A DNA stretch of 64,000 bases, from contig NZ_AP024235.1 of the NCBI RefSeq assembly GCF_016756315.1, positions 4,216,001 to 4,280,000 of the forward strand, in the 5' to 3' direction. Shown here in pieces: positions 34,017 to 43,856 of the stretch (its first letter is position 1; every line of letters begins with the position of its first letter). The DNA is from Alteromonas sp. KC3 (GTDB lineage: Bacteria; Pseudomonadota; Gammaproteobacteria; Enterobacterales; Alteromonadaceae). The notes under the pieces were generated by a model. That model had not been told where the DNA came from, ran no database searches, and was given only the letters and a program-made list of their open reading frames with translations. Made by a program: the position numbers and the translations under genes.

Positions 34017-36725
34017 TTAGTCCTGCGGCGCATCAAACGGATTGTTGTAGTATTGGGCACCTAGGTCTAACCATTCGGCCATTAACTTCAACTCAGCATC
34101 ACTTAGCCAATTGGCGTGTGAGCCCGTTTCAAATAAAGTGAAAAACCGCTCGCTTGCCAAGGCACTTGACGCGCGAGCAGAGGGAGCAACAGGTACTGTC
34201 ACCATGACAACAATAGGATTGCCTTCAGGGTCGAGGATCAATTCACCATCCTCGTCCCTTTCAAAAATAGGATTGCCGTTACCATCAACAGCTTCTACAA
34301 GTCTATCTAGCAATACGCCATCCACTAACTCAACTTCAGCATCGGTGAAAAGCAGTTCGCGATAGCCCGTAAGTTGGTCTGGATTATCAAGCGACACTTG
34401 GTTTGTTAAGTCGAGTTGCGCAGCGGGTACTTGGGTAACGCCGTCACTGTCTGTTGGCGTGTGACAGCTGATACACGTTGTATCACTTACAAGCATACCC
34501 GCATCATCAAAAGAGCGACGGTCAACCTCAAACAGTGGCTGTATATGGTCTGGGTAGTTAATCGTAATACGGCACAAGCTGGTCCAGTTTTGCGCGCAAC
34601 TTTGCGAGATAGGAATAGCCGATTGCATATCGCCGTAAGCGTAAGCGAACGCATCAGAAAGAGGGGTATTTTGAGGGTTGCTCCATACGTCTTCATAGAG
34701 AATGTCAGCCAACGGATACGTTGCCCCTAAAACGCGACTTTTCGTTTGCGCCATGGTTTCACCCATATCAGCAAACAATGCAGGGTTGGCACCAGGGTGA
34801 GCCACACCTGTCGACGGTGCGCCTAAGTTGATAGACGGGTACTCGGCATCAAGTCGCCCGTGCGGTAACGTACTGTCTTGCGTATGACAGCCATTACAGG
34901 TTTTAACCTCACCGGGAACGAGTTGCACCCAATTGTCGTGGCGTGGCAAAACCCGCTTGCCTCTAACATCAAGAAACTCGAATGACAGAGGAATATTCGC
35001 AGGTAAATCAAGCAGAACCGAACCATCTGGTTCAACGGTCGAATAACCAATAATATCGCGCATCAACAAATTGCGAGATGGACCAAAATCACTACGCTCT
35101 ACATCAATGACATCTTCATCGGGAATAGATACACTTTTTACCACACGTACAAAGCGCACTGGGCGTTCACTGGCAGCGGTCAAACTCGGGTTAGCCATTA
35201 CCTCAATACCACTTGGTGTTACATCATCACCTGCAAAGTCATAAACACTGCGAATATGAATACGGCCAAGCCCTTCGCTTGCCAGCGTATCATCGTAGTT
35301 TTCACCGGGGGTGTAATCAGCGGGAAACCCACGTTGCTCCATCGACACGAGCTCGGTATACGCAACACCCTCTTGTGGAGTCGCAATAACTTGCTGTGTA
35401 TTGGTTTGTGGGTCGTACATCCATAGGCCATATAGCAATGGTGCAGCTTCAATGTTTTCATTGGCAAGCAAGGCGTCGCTGCACGGCAAAATAGTACGCG
35501 TCTCACCTTCCGCTACTTCTTGCTCTGGGTCGTAAACGCGGCACTGACTCCATGCAAATAACTGACGATTGCTGCCGTCAAATAACGGATATAGCGCGCC
35601 TACATAACCGCCAGCAGAAATAGGGGCATGGGTATCAATATTGTCGAACAACGCGGCAGTTTGCCCCGGCTCAGAAAGGCTATCGCTAGAGGCGATTGGG
35701 GTGTTGCTATCAATATACTGTTGTACGTCTATACGATAGTAATTTCCGCCTAGTGTATCGCGGGTGTACTCACGAACAGCGGCCAACACGTCGCCATCAG
35801 GCGTAATGCGGCTTTTCACAAAATGGACATTATCTCCATTGAGTTCATGGCTGTGACGACCATACACAATTTCTAGTTCGCTACCGTCTGGGTTCATTTG
35901 ATACAGGTGCATACCTTTATCACCAGCGGCCTGATCCCAACGCGTAAATAGGATTTTACCGTTTGGCATCACTAACGGGTCAATATCATGGCTTTGGTTA
36001 AACGAAATCTGCGTAATGTCGCTGCCATTCGCATCCATTACATGCAATACCGATGCTTCTACGTTTAGGCTTTCTTCCAATGCAGAGTACTGCGCTTTGC
36101 CTTCATCGATTAAAATGGCTTGGTTAGTGCGCTGTCTCGTAGAGCTAAATACAATGCGTCCATCAGGAAGATAGACAGGGCTAGTGTCTTCACCTGCTTC
36201 GGCCACAATATCAGAAGCAATAACGCGGCGAAGCACGTCGGTGCTAATGTCGTATTCCCAGATGTTCCAAGTGGGCTGCTCGTCCTCATCTGCCCCTTCA
36301 ATTTCAGGTGCGCGCATGGCAAATAGCAGTTTGGTGCCGTCGTACGACACTTCAATATCTTTTACATCATATAGCGGCGCAGCATCTTGTGCTGTATCGC
36401 CATCGCTAAATGCGCGGTCTGTAATATTTATTTCAGCACTGCTAACCGCGGCGCGCGCTTTTATATAAAGTGCTGCACCTGGTACAAACTCGGCAGGGTT
36501 ACGTAAATCGTTGACTACGCGCATGCCTTCTTCATCAATAGGCAGGGTACGTTTTACAAACGCGATGGGAATATCAACAACAACCGGGTCGGGCTCTTCG
36601 TTACTTTGAGAAACCACAGATTCACCGCACGCACTCACTAAAGTAGCACTTAGCAGTAACGCTACTGCACGAAGGGCTGACTTTTTCGTCGAGCTGTGTA
36701 GTGAATTAAATACCATTGTCATCAT
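34017..36725 (-). CDS. PD40 beta-propeller di-heme lipoprotein (HzsA-related type)
   Basis: 902 residues. Lipobox LVSAC (Cys about 33). PD40/TolB-like propeller units at about 135-330 (PVYLPDGRIVFSST, MPNGKILFTRWDQ, EIVYGRHSHELNG). The C-terminal third has two c-type heme sites: CNGCH near residue 610 and CISCH near 750. This architecture resembles proteins annotated as HzsA-related (hydrazine synthase alpha-like), but anammox chemistry is not implied. ATG 36716 is an alternative start. First gene of the long minus operon, so the operon begins with an electron-transfer lipoprotein. Confidence 0.83.
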   Translation of the reverse strand: MMTMVFNSLHSSTKKSALRAVALLLSATLVSACGESVVSQSNEEPDPVVVDIPIAFVKRTLPIDEEGMRVVNDLRNPAEFVPGAALYIKARAAVSSAEINITDRAFSDGDTAQDAAPLYDVKDIEVSYDGTKLLFAMRAPEIEGADEDEQPTWNIWEYDISTDVLRRVIASDIVAEAGEDTSPVYLPDGRIVFSSTRQRTNQAILIDEGKAQYSALEESLNVEASVLHVMDANGSDITQISFNQSHDIDPLVMPNGKILFTRWDQAAGDKGMHLYQMNPDGSELEIVYGRHSHELNGDNVHFVKSRITPDGDVLAAVREYTRDTLGGNYYRIDVQQYIDSNTPIASSDSLSEPGQTAALFDNIDTHAPISAGGYVGALYPLFDGSNRQLFAWSQCRVYDPEQEVAEGETRTILPCSDALLANENIEAAPLLYGLWMYDPQTNTQQVIATPQEGVAYTELVSMEQRGFPADYTPGENYDDTLASEGLGRIHIRSVYDFAGDDVTPSGIEVMANPSLTAASERPVRFVRVVKSVSIPDEDVIDVERSDFGPSRNLLMRDIIGYSTVEPDGSVLLDLPANIPLSFEFLDVRGKRVLPRHDNWVQLVPGEVKTCNGCHTQDSTLPHGRLDAEYPSINLGAPSTGVAHPGANPALFADMGETMAQTKSRVLGATYPLADILYEDVWSNPQNTPLSDAFAYAYGDMQSAIPISQSCAQNWTSLCRITINYPDHIQPLFEVDRRSFDDAGMLVSDTTCISCHTPTDSDGVTQVPAAQLDLTNQVSLDNPDQLTGYRELLFTDAEVELVDGVLLDRLVEAVDGNGNPIFERDEDGELILDPEGNPIVVMVTVPVAPSARASSALASERFFTLFETGSHANWLSDAELKLMAEWLDLGAQYYNNPFDAPQD

Positions 36726-37166
36726 ACCTCAGAGTAAAAATGGTGCGATAAAGGGTTTTAAGCCATATCAGCATTTCACTGAGAGCAAAATGTCACAAGA
36801 CTGTAGGTTATATAAGGGGATGCGTTTTCATACCTGACGTAACAGACACAGGAATGACTTACTTCTAATTTTTGGTGCAATAACGACAACAGACTGAAAA
36901 AAGTCGAGGGTATGGGTGTGACAGCGCGCTGCTGCTCATTACTGCGGGCTTATCCCAGACAGTAGACAAGAAAATTAGCCGATACTTTATCCAAGTTTCA
37001 GAGACTTAGCGCAGTTTGTGGTTTTTTTAATGCTGTCACCTAAAGGTTTGCTTTTCACTACTTATCAACCGCGACACTTTACACTTAGTTATAAGTTTTA
37101 AGACCTATAACATTTTATGAGTATTTAACTGTAACGGTGCGATTGGTTTCATTTGTCATACTGCGA
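36726..37166. promoter_or_regulatory. Shared promoter region of the two divergent operons
   Basis: About 0.4 kb between the PD40/heme gene (minus) and the first plus-strand heme gene. No coding frame of quality, no strong hairpin. The part nearest the plus operon (37080-37125) is very AT-rich with overlapping TATAA-like elements (TTATAAG, CTATAAC), suitable for -10 sites. A short palindrome CAGCGCGCTG occurs in the middle. No recognised regulator site. Confidence 0.4.
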
Positions 37167-38489
37167 ATGACAGGATCACACACCGTGCGAAATTTTCTCA
37201 GCCTTTTTTCCCCGTTACCCAATTTTTTATATTCCGCTTGGCCATCAGGTTCGTTAAGGCCTCGTGCTTTACAGTTCGGTATCAAACACACCCTTTGGGG
37301 GTTAGGGCTTTCTGCCGCACTTTCTACTGTATTTTGCGCTAATGCAAACGCAGGCGCGCGAGAACAAGCTGCACGTATGCACGAACGCCTTGTAGGCGTG
37401 CCTGCTTCTGAAACTGTGCTTAATACTATGCAAAGCTATATCGAAGCTGGGGATGCCCGAAGTGCAGCATACCTAGCGATGGAAAATCCCGCTTTTTACA
37501 ACGTGACGGTGAAAACGTGGGTAGCGCCCTGGACCAATGAAGCGTTCGATAAATTTGAGCCTCTCAATGATTACATGGCAACGGTAATCGGCATGGTGAG
37601 GGACGATGTTGATTTTCGCGAAGTATTGAGCGGCGACATTTTATACGTCGGCTCACCCACATTGGGCTTACCACCCTATAGCACGAGCAATAACGATCAT
37701 TATTTGGCTATGGAAGACGCCGTAACCGATTTACATGCACACCTTGTGAGCACCACACAATCGGCAACAACCGGCCTACCCGCAGAGGCTACTGCAGGTG
37801 TTATGACTACCCGTGCAGCCGCCAAAGCCTTTTTCAAAGACGGAACTAATCGTGCCATGTTTCGTTTTACTCTAATGAACCATATGTGCACCGACTTAGA
37901 AGGGGTTGCCGATATAACCCGTGCACCAGATCGCATTAGGCAAGACGTAAGCAGAAGCCCGGGTGGCGATAGTAGGTTATTCCACAACAACTGCGTAAGT
38001 TGTCACTCTGGTATGGATCCTCTTGCCCAAGCGTTTGCTTACTACAACTATCAATACGATGTAGACAACGACCCAGACGGCGAACGCGGCGCGCTGCAGT
38101 ACAACGCTCAAGGTCAAACAGATCCTGTCACGGGTACTCGTGTTCAAGAGAAGTATCGCATTAACAGCAACAACTTTATTCACGGCTTTGTGACACTTGA
38201 TGACGGTTGGGACAACTACTGGCGGGAAGGCCCCAACTTTAATCTTGGTTGGTCAAACGCCCTGCCGGGTTCTGGGAACGGTGCTAAATCGATGGGACAA
38301 GAACTGGCGAATAGCCAGCAATTCGCAAAATGCCAAGTTACAAAAGTGTTTGAAGAAGTGTGCCTTCGCAAACCTCAAGACAGCGACGATCGCACTCAGA
38401 TTAGCGCTATGCAATCTCAATTTGCAGCGTCTGGCTATCAAATGAAGTCTGTGTTTGCTGATGCGGCAAACTACTGCAAAGGAGAATAA
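37167..38489 (+). CDS. Exported monoheme protein, first gene of plus operon
   Basis: 440 residues from ATG 37167; GTG 37137 and GTG 37185 are alternatives and none has a strong ribosome site. Signal peptide with a long n-region, ending ANANA near residue 62. One heme motif, CVSCHSGMDPLAQAF (Cys near 276), with the GMDP segment seen in planctomycete-type cytochrome domains. The rest is helical with conserved Cys near the C-terminus (KCQVTKVFEEVCLR). No family name. Followed after 2 bases by the LamG heme lipoprotein. Confidence 0.72.
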   Translation: MTGSHTVRNFLSLFSPLPNFLYSAWPSGSLRPRALQFGIKHTLWGLGLSAALSTVFCANANAGAREQAARMHERLVGVPASETVLNTMQSYIEAGDARSAAYLAMENPAFYNVTVKTWVAPWTNEAFDKFEPLNDYMATVIGMVRDDVDFREVLSGDILYVGSPTLGLPPYSTSNNDHYLAMEDAVTDLHAHLVSTTQSATTGLPAEATAGVMTTRAAAKAFFKDGTNRAMFRFTLMNHMCTDLEGVADITRAPDRIRQDVSRSPGGDSRLFHNNCVSCHSGMDPLAQAFAYYNYQYDVDNDPDGERGALQYNAQGQTDPVTGTRVQEKYRINSNNFIHGFVTLDDGWDNYWREGPNFNLGWSNALPGSGNGAKSMGQELANSQQFAKCQVTKVFEEVCLRKPQDSDDRTQISAMQSQFAASGYQMKSVFADAANYCKGE

Positions 38490-38491
38490 TT

Positions 38492-40972
38492 GTGGCGCAC
38501 TTTCTCTTCAACCATAACGGTCTTCGCGCCGTTGCTATAGGAACGTTGGTAACAGCATTAAGTGCATGTGGAGGCAGCGATGTAGAGGTACAATCTACAC
38601 CGTTACCGCCCCCTACCGAGCAGCCAGTTGTGAATTACACAGGACCTGCAGCGAGTACCGATGACGTCGCCAATTTCAAACGCGCATTATGGGATAACAT
38701 TGCCACGGCCGACCGCTGCGGCGCGTGTCATACCCAAGGTGTACAAACGCCCACTTTCGCGCGTAACGATGATATTAATTTAGCCTATGCCGATACAGGC
38801 GCCTTGGTAGATTTAGCACAACCAAGTGAGTCACGGCTTGTCACCAAAGTTGCTGGCGGCCACAACTGCTGGCTCACCAGCGACAGCGCTTGCGCCGACA
38901 TCATGACGACATGGATTAGCGATTGGGCTAGTGACTCTGATGCGCAAAACCAAGCCACCGAAATAGAGCTACAAGCCCCTGTTGCTAGAGCACCGGGCTC
39001 GACCAAAAACTTTCCAGAGAGCCCTGCGCTTTTTGAGAATACGGTGTATCCCATATTGCAAACGCATTGCGCCAGCTGTCACACCAATAGTGCCACCATT
39101 CCTATTTCGCCTTTCTTCTCATCGAGCGATATTGATGAAGCCTATGAAGCCGCAAAAGACCGAATGAACCTTGACGTACCGGACGATTCGCGTTTTGTGG
39201 TGCGTTTGCGCGATGAGTTTCACAATTGCTGGAGTGACTGCCAGCAAGATGGCAATGCCGTTAGCGCGGCGATTGCACAGATGTCAGACAATATTGAACT
39301 CACTGAGCTTGATGGAAACCTTGTTAACTCTGATGCTCTATCGTTATTTGACGGAACCCTAGCCAGTGGTGGCGGACGATTCGAGCAATATGTCATTGCA
39401 AAATGGGAATTTAAAACCGGTAGCGGGAACACGGCATTTGACACGTCAGGCGTAGATCCGGCACTCGATTTGACACTCTCGGGCAGCTACAACTGGGTAG
39501 GCGGTTACGGCGTGCAGTTTGCCAATGGTAAAGCCCAAGGCAGCACCACCAACAGCCGAAAACTGTATGATCTCATTCTAGGTAGTGGCGAATTTGCGAT
39601 TGAAGCTTGGGTAGCACCAGCGAATGTTACTCAAGAAGGCCCAGCGCGTATTGTGAGCTACTCGGGAGGGCGCGACCGCCGCAACTTCACACTAGGGCAA
39701 ACGCTATACAATTATGATGTGCTGCTACGCAATGAAAACACCGATGTAAATGGCGAACCCGCCTTATCAACTGCCGATGCCGATGAAGATTTACAAGCGG
39801 CCTTACAACATGTTGTGGTAAATATTGACGCCAATAACCGTCGTAGAATTTACGTTAACGGCGCGTTTACTGACGATATAGATGATGTTGAGGGTGGCAA
39901 CTTCCTTGACTGGGATGACAGCTTTGCTTTTGTACTGGGCAGCGAAGTATCAGGCGACTTTCCATGGGCAGGTACACTGCGTATGGTTGCGGTTCACAAC
40001 CGTACATTAACCGATGATGAAATTACGAAAAACTTCGATGCGGGTGTTGGCCAGCAATACTTCTTGCTGTTTGGCATTAGTGACCTTATTGACGTACCAC
40101 AAAGCTATATTGTTTTTGAGGTAAGCCAGTTTGATAGCTACAGCTACCTTTTTGCTGAGCCGTTCTTTATTTCCCTTGATAGTAATGCGCAGATTCCAGA
40201 CGTTGCCATAGAAGGTATTCGCATAGGCATAAATGGCAGAGAGTCTTTCGCGGGACAAGTGTTTTCAACGCTTAGTACTTCGATTAACGCAGCGTCTTAT
40301 TCGGCACAGTCAGGCCAACTGTTGTCACGACAAGGTACCATTATTCCTTTAGAGAAAGGGCCAGAACTAGACGAGTTCTTTTTGACCTTTGAAGTACTAG
40401 GTGACAATACTGATGTTCGAGTTGAGGCTACACCACCGGCCCCTGCAGAAGCGGCAGACCTCGAAGCACAACCTGATATTGGCACCAAGCACTTCGCTGA
40501 GATTAACGCCAGCATGTCAGCAATGACTACCGTGCCGATGAGTACACCCTCTGTTAACCAGACCTTTAGTCAGTTGAAACAACAACTGCCGTCTGTCACC
40601 GACATCACCAGCTTCTTAGCGGCGAATCAAATGGCCGTTACTCAGCTTGCAATTAAATACTGCGATACCTTGGTTGAAAGTGACAGCTTACGCCAAGCCT
40701 ACTTTCCGCAATTTGACTTCTCTCAACCTGCAAGTACGGCGTTTAACGGCGCGGCTCGCGATGGCGTCATCAACCCCATTATTACGACAATGCTCGGCAC
40801 TGATATTGGTACTCAAGCCGATGCCGCTCTAGTACGCAGTGAAGTTGAGCAGCTCATTGACCGCTTAACGCAATGCGCAAACGCTAACAGCTGCGACGTG
40901 CAGTATACGCGCACCGTGACTAAAGCAAGTTGTGCCGCCGTGCTTGGCAGCGCCACTATGCTGATACAGTAG
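38492..40972 (+). CDS. LamG-domain di-heme lipoprotein
   Basis: 826 residues from a GTG start with AAAGGAGAA upstream. Lipobox LSAC (Cys26). Two heme motifs, CGACH (76-80) and CASCH (193-197), each followed by a pattern like HNCW and Cys (GGHNCWLTSDSACAD). A LamG/concanavalin-like domain at about 310-520 (EFAIEAWVAPANVTQEG; RRIYVNGAFTDDI) and a helical C-terminus. LamG domains often bind carbohydrate or other surface ligands. Probably outer-membrane and exposed. Operon with the heme gene before and the DUF1501-like gene after. Confidence 0.82.
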   Translation: MAHFLFNHNGLRAVAIGTLVTALSACGGSDVEVQSTPLPPPTEQPVVNYTGPAASTDDVANFKRALWDNIATADRCGACHTQGVQTPTFARNDDINLAYADTGALVDLAQPSESRLVTKVAGGHNCWLTSDSACADIMTTWISDWASDSDAQNQATEIELQAPVARAPGSTKNFPESPALFENTVYPILQTHCASCHTNSATIPISPFFSSSDIDEAYEAAKDRMNLDVPDDSRFVVRLRDEFHNCWSDCQQDGNAVSAAIAQMSDNIELTELDGNLVNSDALSLFDGTLASGGGRFEQYVIAKWEFKTGSGNTAFDTSGVDPALDLTLSGSYNWVGGYGVQFANGKAQGSTTNSRKLYDLILGSGEFAIEAWVAPANVTQEGPARIVSYSGGRDRRNFTLGQTLYNYDVLLRNENTDVNGEPALSTADADEDLQAALQHVVVNIDANNRRRIYVNGAFTDDIDDVEGGNFLDWDDSFAFVLGSEVSGDFPWAGTLRMVAVHNRTLTDDEITKNFDAGVGQQYFLLFGISDLIDVPQSYIVFEVSQFDSYSYLFAEPFFISLDSNAQIPDVAIEGIRIGINGRESFAGQVFSTLSTSINAASYSAQSGQLLSRQGTIIPLEKGPELDEFFLTFEVLGDNTDVRVEATPPAPAEAADLEAQPDIGTKHFAEINASMSAMTTVPMSTPSVNQTFSQLKQQLPSVTDITSFLAANQMAVTQLAIKYCDTLVESDSLRQAYFPQFDFSQPASTAFNGAARDGVINPIITTMLGTDIGTQADAALVRSEVEQLIDRLTQCANANSCDVQYTRTVTKASCAAVLGSATMLIQ

Positions 40973-40982
40973 GACAACAATT

Positions 40983-42602
40983 ATGGCAAAACTTACATCA
41001 CACTTTTTTAAGAAACGCCCTAAGCAAGCAGCAAGTGCAGATGCTCCTTTGTATCACCTTGATCACGGCCGCCCGATGAGTCGCCGCGAGTTCATCGCAC
41101 AAGGTTTTTGTACGGGGGCAGCCACGGTTATGGGGGGCTCTGTAATGAGCCTATTTGCCAACCCTAAAATGGCACACGCCACGCTATCAGCCGATTTGGA
41201 AGCCTTAAAAGCAACCTGTGGTATTGCGTCACAAGGCGCGGGAAAAATACCCTTTATCGTTTTTGATCTCGCAGGCGGTGCGAATATAGCAGGCTCGAAT
41301 GTACTGGTAGGTGGTCGCGGCGGCCAACTCGACTTTTTGAGCACCGCTGGCTATTCTCGCCAAGGCCTGCCGGGTGATATGGTGCCGTCCATTGCTAATC
41401 CTGATACTGGGCTATCTGATTTTGTAAATAACGAATTGGGCCTTGCGTTTCACAGCGACAGTGCTTTTTTGCACGGTATTCTCGATAAAGTCAGCGTAAC
41501 TAATCGCGCCAACATTGATGGCGCTGTCATTCCCGCACGCTCAGAAAACGATACGGGTAACAACCCGCACAACCCCATGTACGGTATTAATCGCGCAGGT
41601 GCCGATGGGTCTCTACTTACCCTGATAGGCAGCCGCAACAGTGACTCTGGCGGTAACTCAATGGCACCGGCAGCCATGATTGATGCTGCCGTAAGGCCCA
41701 CCAAAATTGACAGACCGTCTGATGTAACTGGGCTTGTAAACACTGGCGATTTAGTTGGCTTATTAAGCCAGCAAGACTCGGTGGCTGTAATGGAGTCGAT
41801 TCAGCGTATTAGCGATATGAAGCTAAATAACGTCAACACACAAATTACTGCTGACGAAGTCGTCAAAGACATGGTGCGCTGTGGCTATGTGAAAAGCGCT
41901 GACATTGCCGACCGATTTGGCGATCCTTCAACACTAGACCCTGCACTCGACCCCGTTATTGTGGGCAGCGATGGCATATTCAGTGAAGAAGAATTCAGCG
42001 GTGACGGTGAGTTTAGAAAAACCGCGTCTGTTATGAAGTTGGTAATTAATGGCTTTGCCGGTGCTGGCACAATTACAATGGGCGGATATGATTATCACGA
42101 CGGTAGTCGCGCCACCGGTGAGGTGCGCGACCGCCGAGCGGGACGCTGCATGGGTGCATGTTTAGAATACGCAGCACGAGTGGGCATGCCGCTTATGATG
42201 TATGTCTGCAGTGATGGCTCGGTATTCAGTAACGGCATGGTGGATGATTCAGAGAACGGCCGTGGCAAAGGTGTGTGGACGGGTGATAACTCATCAACGT
42301 CGGCCTCATTCTTCTTGGTATACAACCCCGGCGGCGCACCGCAACTCATTGGCGCAACGCCAGATATGCAGGCGCAGCATCAGCAGCTTGGCTTTATGCG
42401 CAGCGACGGTTCAGTAGAAACAGCGTCAACACCAGCAGCAAACAATGTTAACTTGCTGGTTGAAACCATTATTCTAAATTATTTAGCGCTGCATGGAGAA
42501 CAAGGTCAATTTGCGTCGATGTTTCCTAATCACGGATTGGGTAACAGTGCGTTAATGGACAGTCTAACTGCCTTTGAGCCTATCGTCAGTGGCACTATTT
42601 AA
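40983..42602 (+). CDS. DUF1501-like Tat-exported protein
   Basis: 539 residues with AGGA 8 bases before the ATG. A twin-arginine motif SRREF at residues 33-37 is followed by a hydrophobic stretch and AHA cleavage site, so it is probably exported folded. The mature part resembles DUF1501 proteins (IPFIVFDLAGGANIAGSN; GGYDYHDGSRATGEVRDRR), distant members of the alkaline phosphatase/sulfatase group. DUF1501 genes are typically next to planctomycete-type cytochrome genes, as here. Last gene of the plus operon. Confidence 0.78.
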   Translation: MAKLTSHFFKKRPKQAASADAPLYHLDHGRPMSRREFIAQGFCTGAATVMGGSVMSLFANPKMAHATLSADLEALKATCGIASQGAGKIPFIVFDLAGGANIAGSNVLVGGRGGQLDFLSTAGYSRQGLPGDMVPSIANPDTGLSDFVNNELGLAFHSDSAFLHGILDKVSVTNRANIDGAVIPARSENDTGNNPHNPMYGINRAGADGSLLTLIGSRNSDSGGNSMAPAAMIDAAVRPTKIDRPSDVTGLVNTGDLVGLLSQQDSVAVMESIQRISDMKLNNVNTQITADEVVKDMVRCGYVKSADIADRFGDPSTLDPALDPVIVGSDGIFSEEEFSGDGEFRKTASVMKLVINGFAGAGTITMGGYDYHDGSRATGEVRDRRAGRCMGACLEYAARVGMPLMMYVCSDGSVFSNGMVDDSENGRGKGVWTGDNSSTSASFFLVYNPGGAPQLIGATPDMQAQHQQLGFMRSDGSVETASTPAANNVNLLVETIILNYLALHGEQGQFASMFPNHGLGNSALMDSLTAFEPIVSGTI

Positions 42603-42618
42603 TCTGCCTTTATAGTAT

Positions 42619-42650
42619 GAAGGGGCTTTAAGTGTGTAAGCCCCTTCTTT
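42619..42650 (+). terminator. Terminator of the plus-strand heme/DUF1501 operon
   Basis: GAAGGGGCTT pairs with AAGCCCCTTC (10-bp stem, loop about 9) followed by TTT. It lies 17 bases after the DUF1501-like stop. Confidence 0.82.
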
Positions 42651-42825
42651 CCACTCTCAATTCTCTCTATTCCCTAGGTCACATTCTGTAACACCACCTG
42701 GATTACTTGGCGTAAAAGTATGTTTGAACTAACCTTTAAACATACGCGTTTGCATTCCTTGCATTAGCATTTAAGCCACGCGCGCTAGTGTGTACATCAT
42801 ATAGCTCCTGCATAAGGCGGTACTT

Positions 42826-43830
42826 ATGGGAAGAAGTCGAAACGATAATATTCTATACAAAGTACAACAGGAGTTATCACTAATACTCACACACGCAGGA
42901 GAAGGTATTTACGGTCTGGACTTAGATGGAAAAACCACCTTTGTTAATAATGCGGCAGCGCGTATGGTTGGATTAGAACTCGGGCACCTGAAGGGAAAGT
43001 GCAATCACACATTGGTGCATTATAAGCATGAAGACGGTTCTGAATATCCTAAAGACCAATGCCCAATATACGCCACGTTACAAGACGGGCAGCCTCGTCA
43101 TGGCGATGACGAATATTTTGTGAGAGCCGATGGTACACTCTTCCCAATAGAGTATTTTGCAAACCCAATTTTGTCTGACGGAGAAGTAACGGGCGTTGTC
43201 GTTACCTTTATCGATATTACTGAACGCAAAGAAAAAGAGGCGCTACTTTATAAATATCAGCACCAGCTTGAAAAAATTGTAGAAGAGAAAACGCAAAAAT
43301 TGGTTCAAGCAAACGAAAAGCTGAAGAAACTAACACTAACCGACGGGCTAACAGGGGTAGCTAACCGGCGCTCCTTTGACAAAGCATTAAGTAAAGAAAT
43401 TCGCAGATCAAAACGTTCAAATAAACCCATAACGCTTATACTCGGCGATATCGATTTTTTCAAAAAATACAATGACACCTATGGCCATATTGAAGGTGAC
43501 AGTTGCCTGCAGCAGGTTGGCCAGACACTGAAGACGGTGTTTCAACGTGCAGGCGATTTTGTCGCGCGTTATGGTGGTGAAGAGTTTGCAGTTATATTGA
43601 CAGACACAGATGCAAGCGGTGCCGAACACGCAGCACAAAAGCTTCTCAATCATATTCAATCACTCAAAATAGCGCATTCTCGCTCTGAAGTTAGCCAGTA
43701 TGTGAGCATGAGTTTAGGTATAGTGCATACCATCCCCCGAAGTACGAAAAGTGAGTCACTTATTGAATTGGCCGACAAAGCCCTATACAACGCTAAAGCT
43801 ACGGGAAGAAATAAATACGTTATGGTTTAG
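42826..43830 (+). CDS. PAS-GGDEF diguanylate cyclase
   Basis: 334 residues, no membrane segment. A PAS domain (about 10-125; GLDLDGKTTFVNNAAARMVG) linked by a coiled coil (140-170) to a GGDEF domain (about 175-334). The active site reads RYGGEEF, and an RAGD inhibitory site lies five residues before it, so product inhibition by c-di-GMP is likely. TDGLTGVANRRSFD marks the domain start. Own transcription unit. Confidence 0.93.
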   Translation: MGRSRNDNILYKVQQELSLILTHAGEGIYGLDLDGKTTFVNNAAARMVGLELGHLKGKCNHTLVHYKHEDGSEYPKDQCPIYATLQDGQPRHGDDEYFVRADGTLFPIEYFANPILSDGEVTGVVVTFIDITERKEKEALLYKYQHQLEKIVEEKTQKLVQANEKLKKLTLTDGLTGVANRRSFDKALSKEIRRSKRSNKPITLILGDIDFFKKYNDTYGHIEGDSCLQQVGQTLKTVFQRAGDFVARYGGEEFAVILTDTDASGAEHAAQKLLNHIQSLKIAHSRSEVSQYVSMSLGIVHTIPRSTKSESLIELADKALYNAKATGRNKYVMV

Positions 43831-43856
43831 CGCGTACGAACTCTTACGCTGCATTC

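Noticed and set aside
36726..37136. Hidden gene or sRNA in the shared promoter region
   Set aside because: No frame with a ribosome site and no terminator-like hairpin was found.
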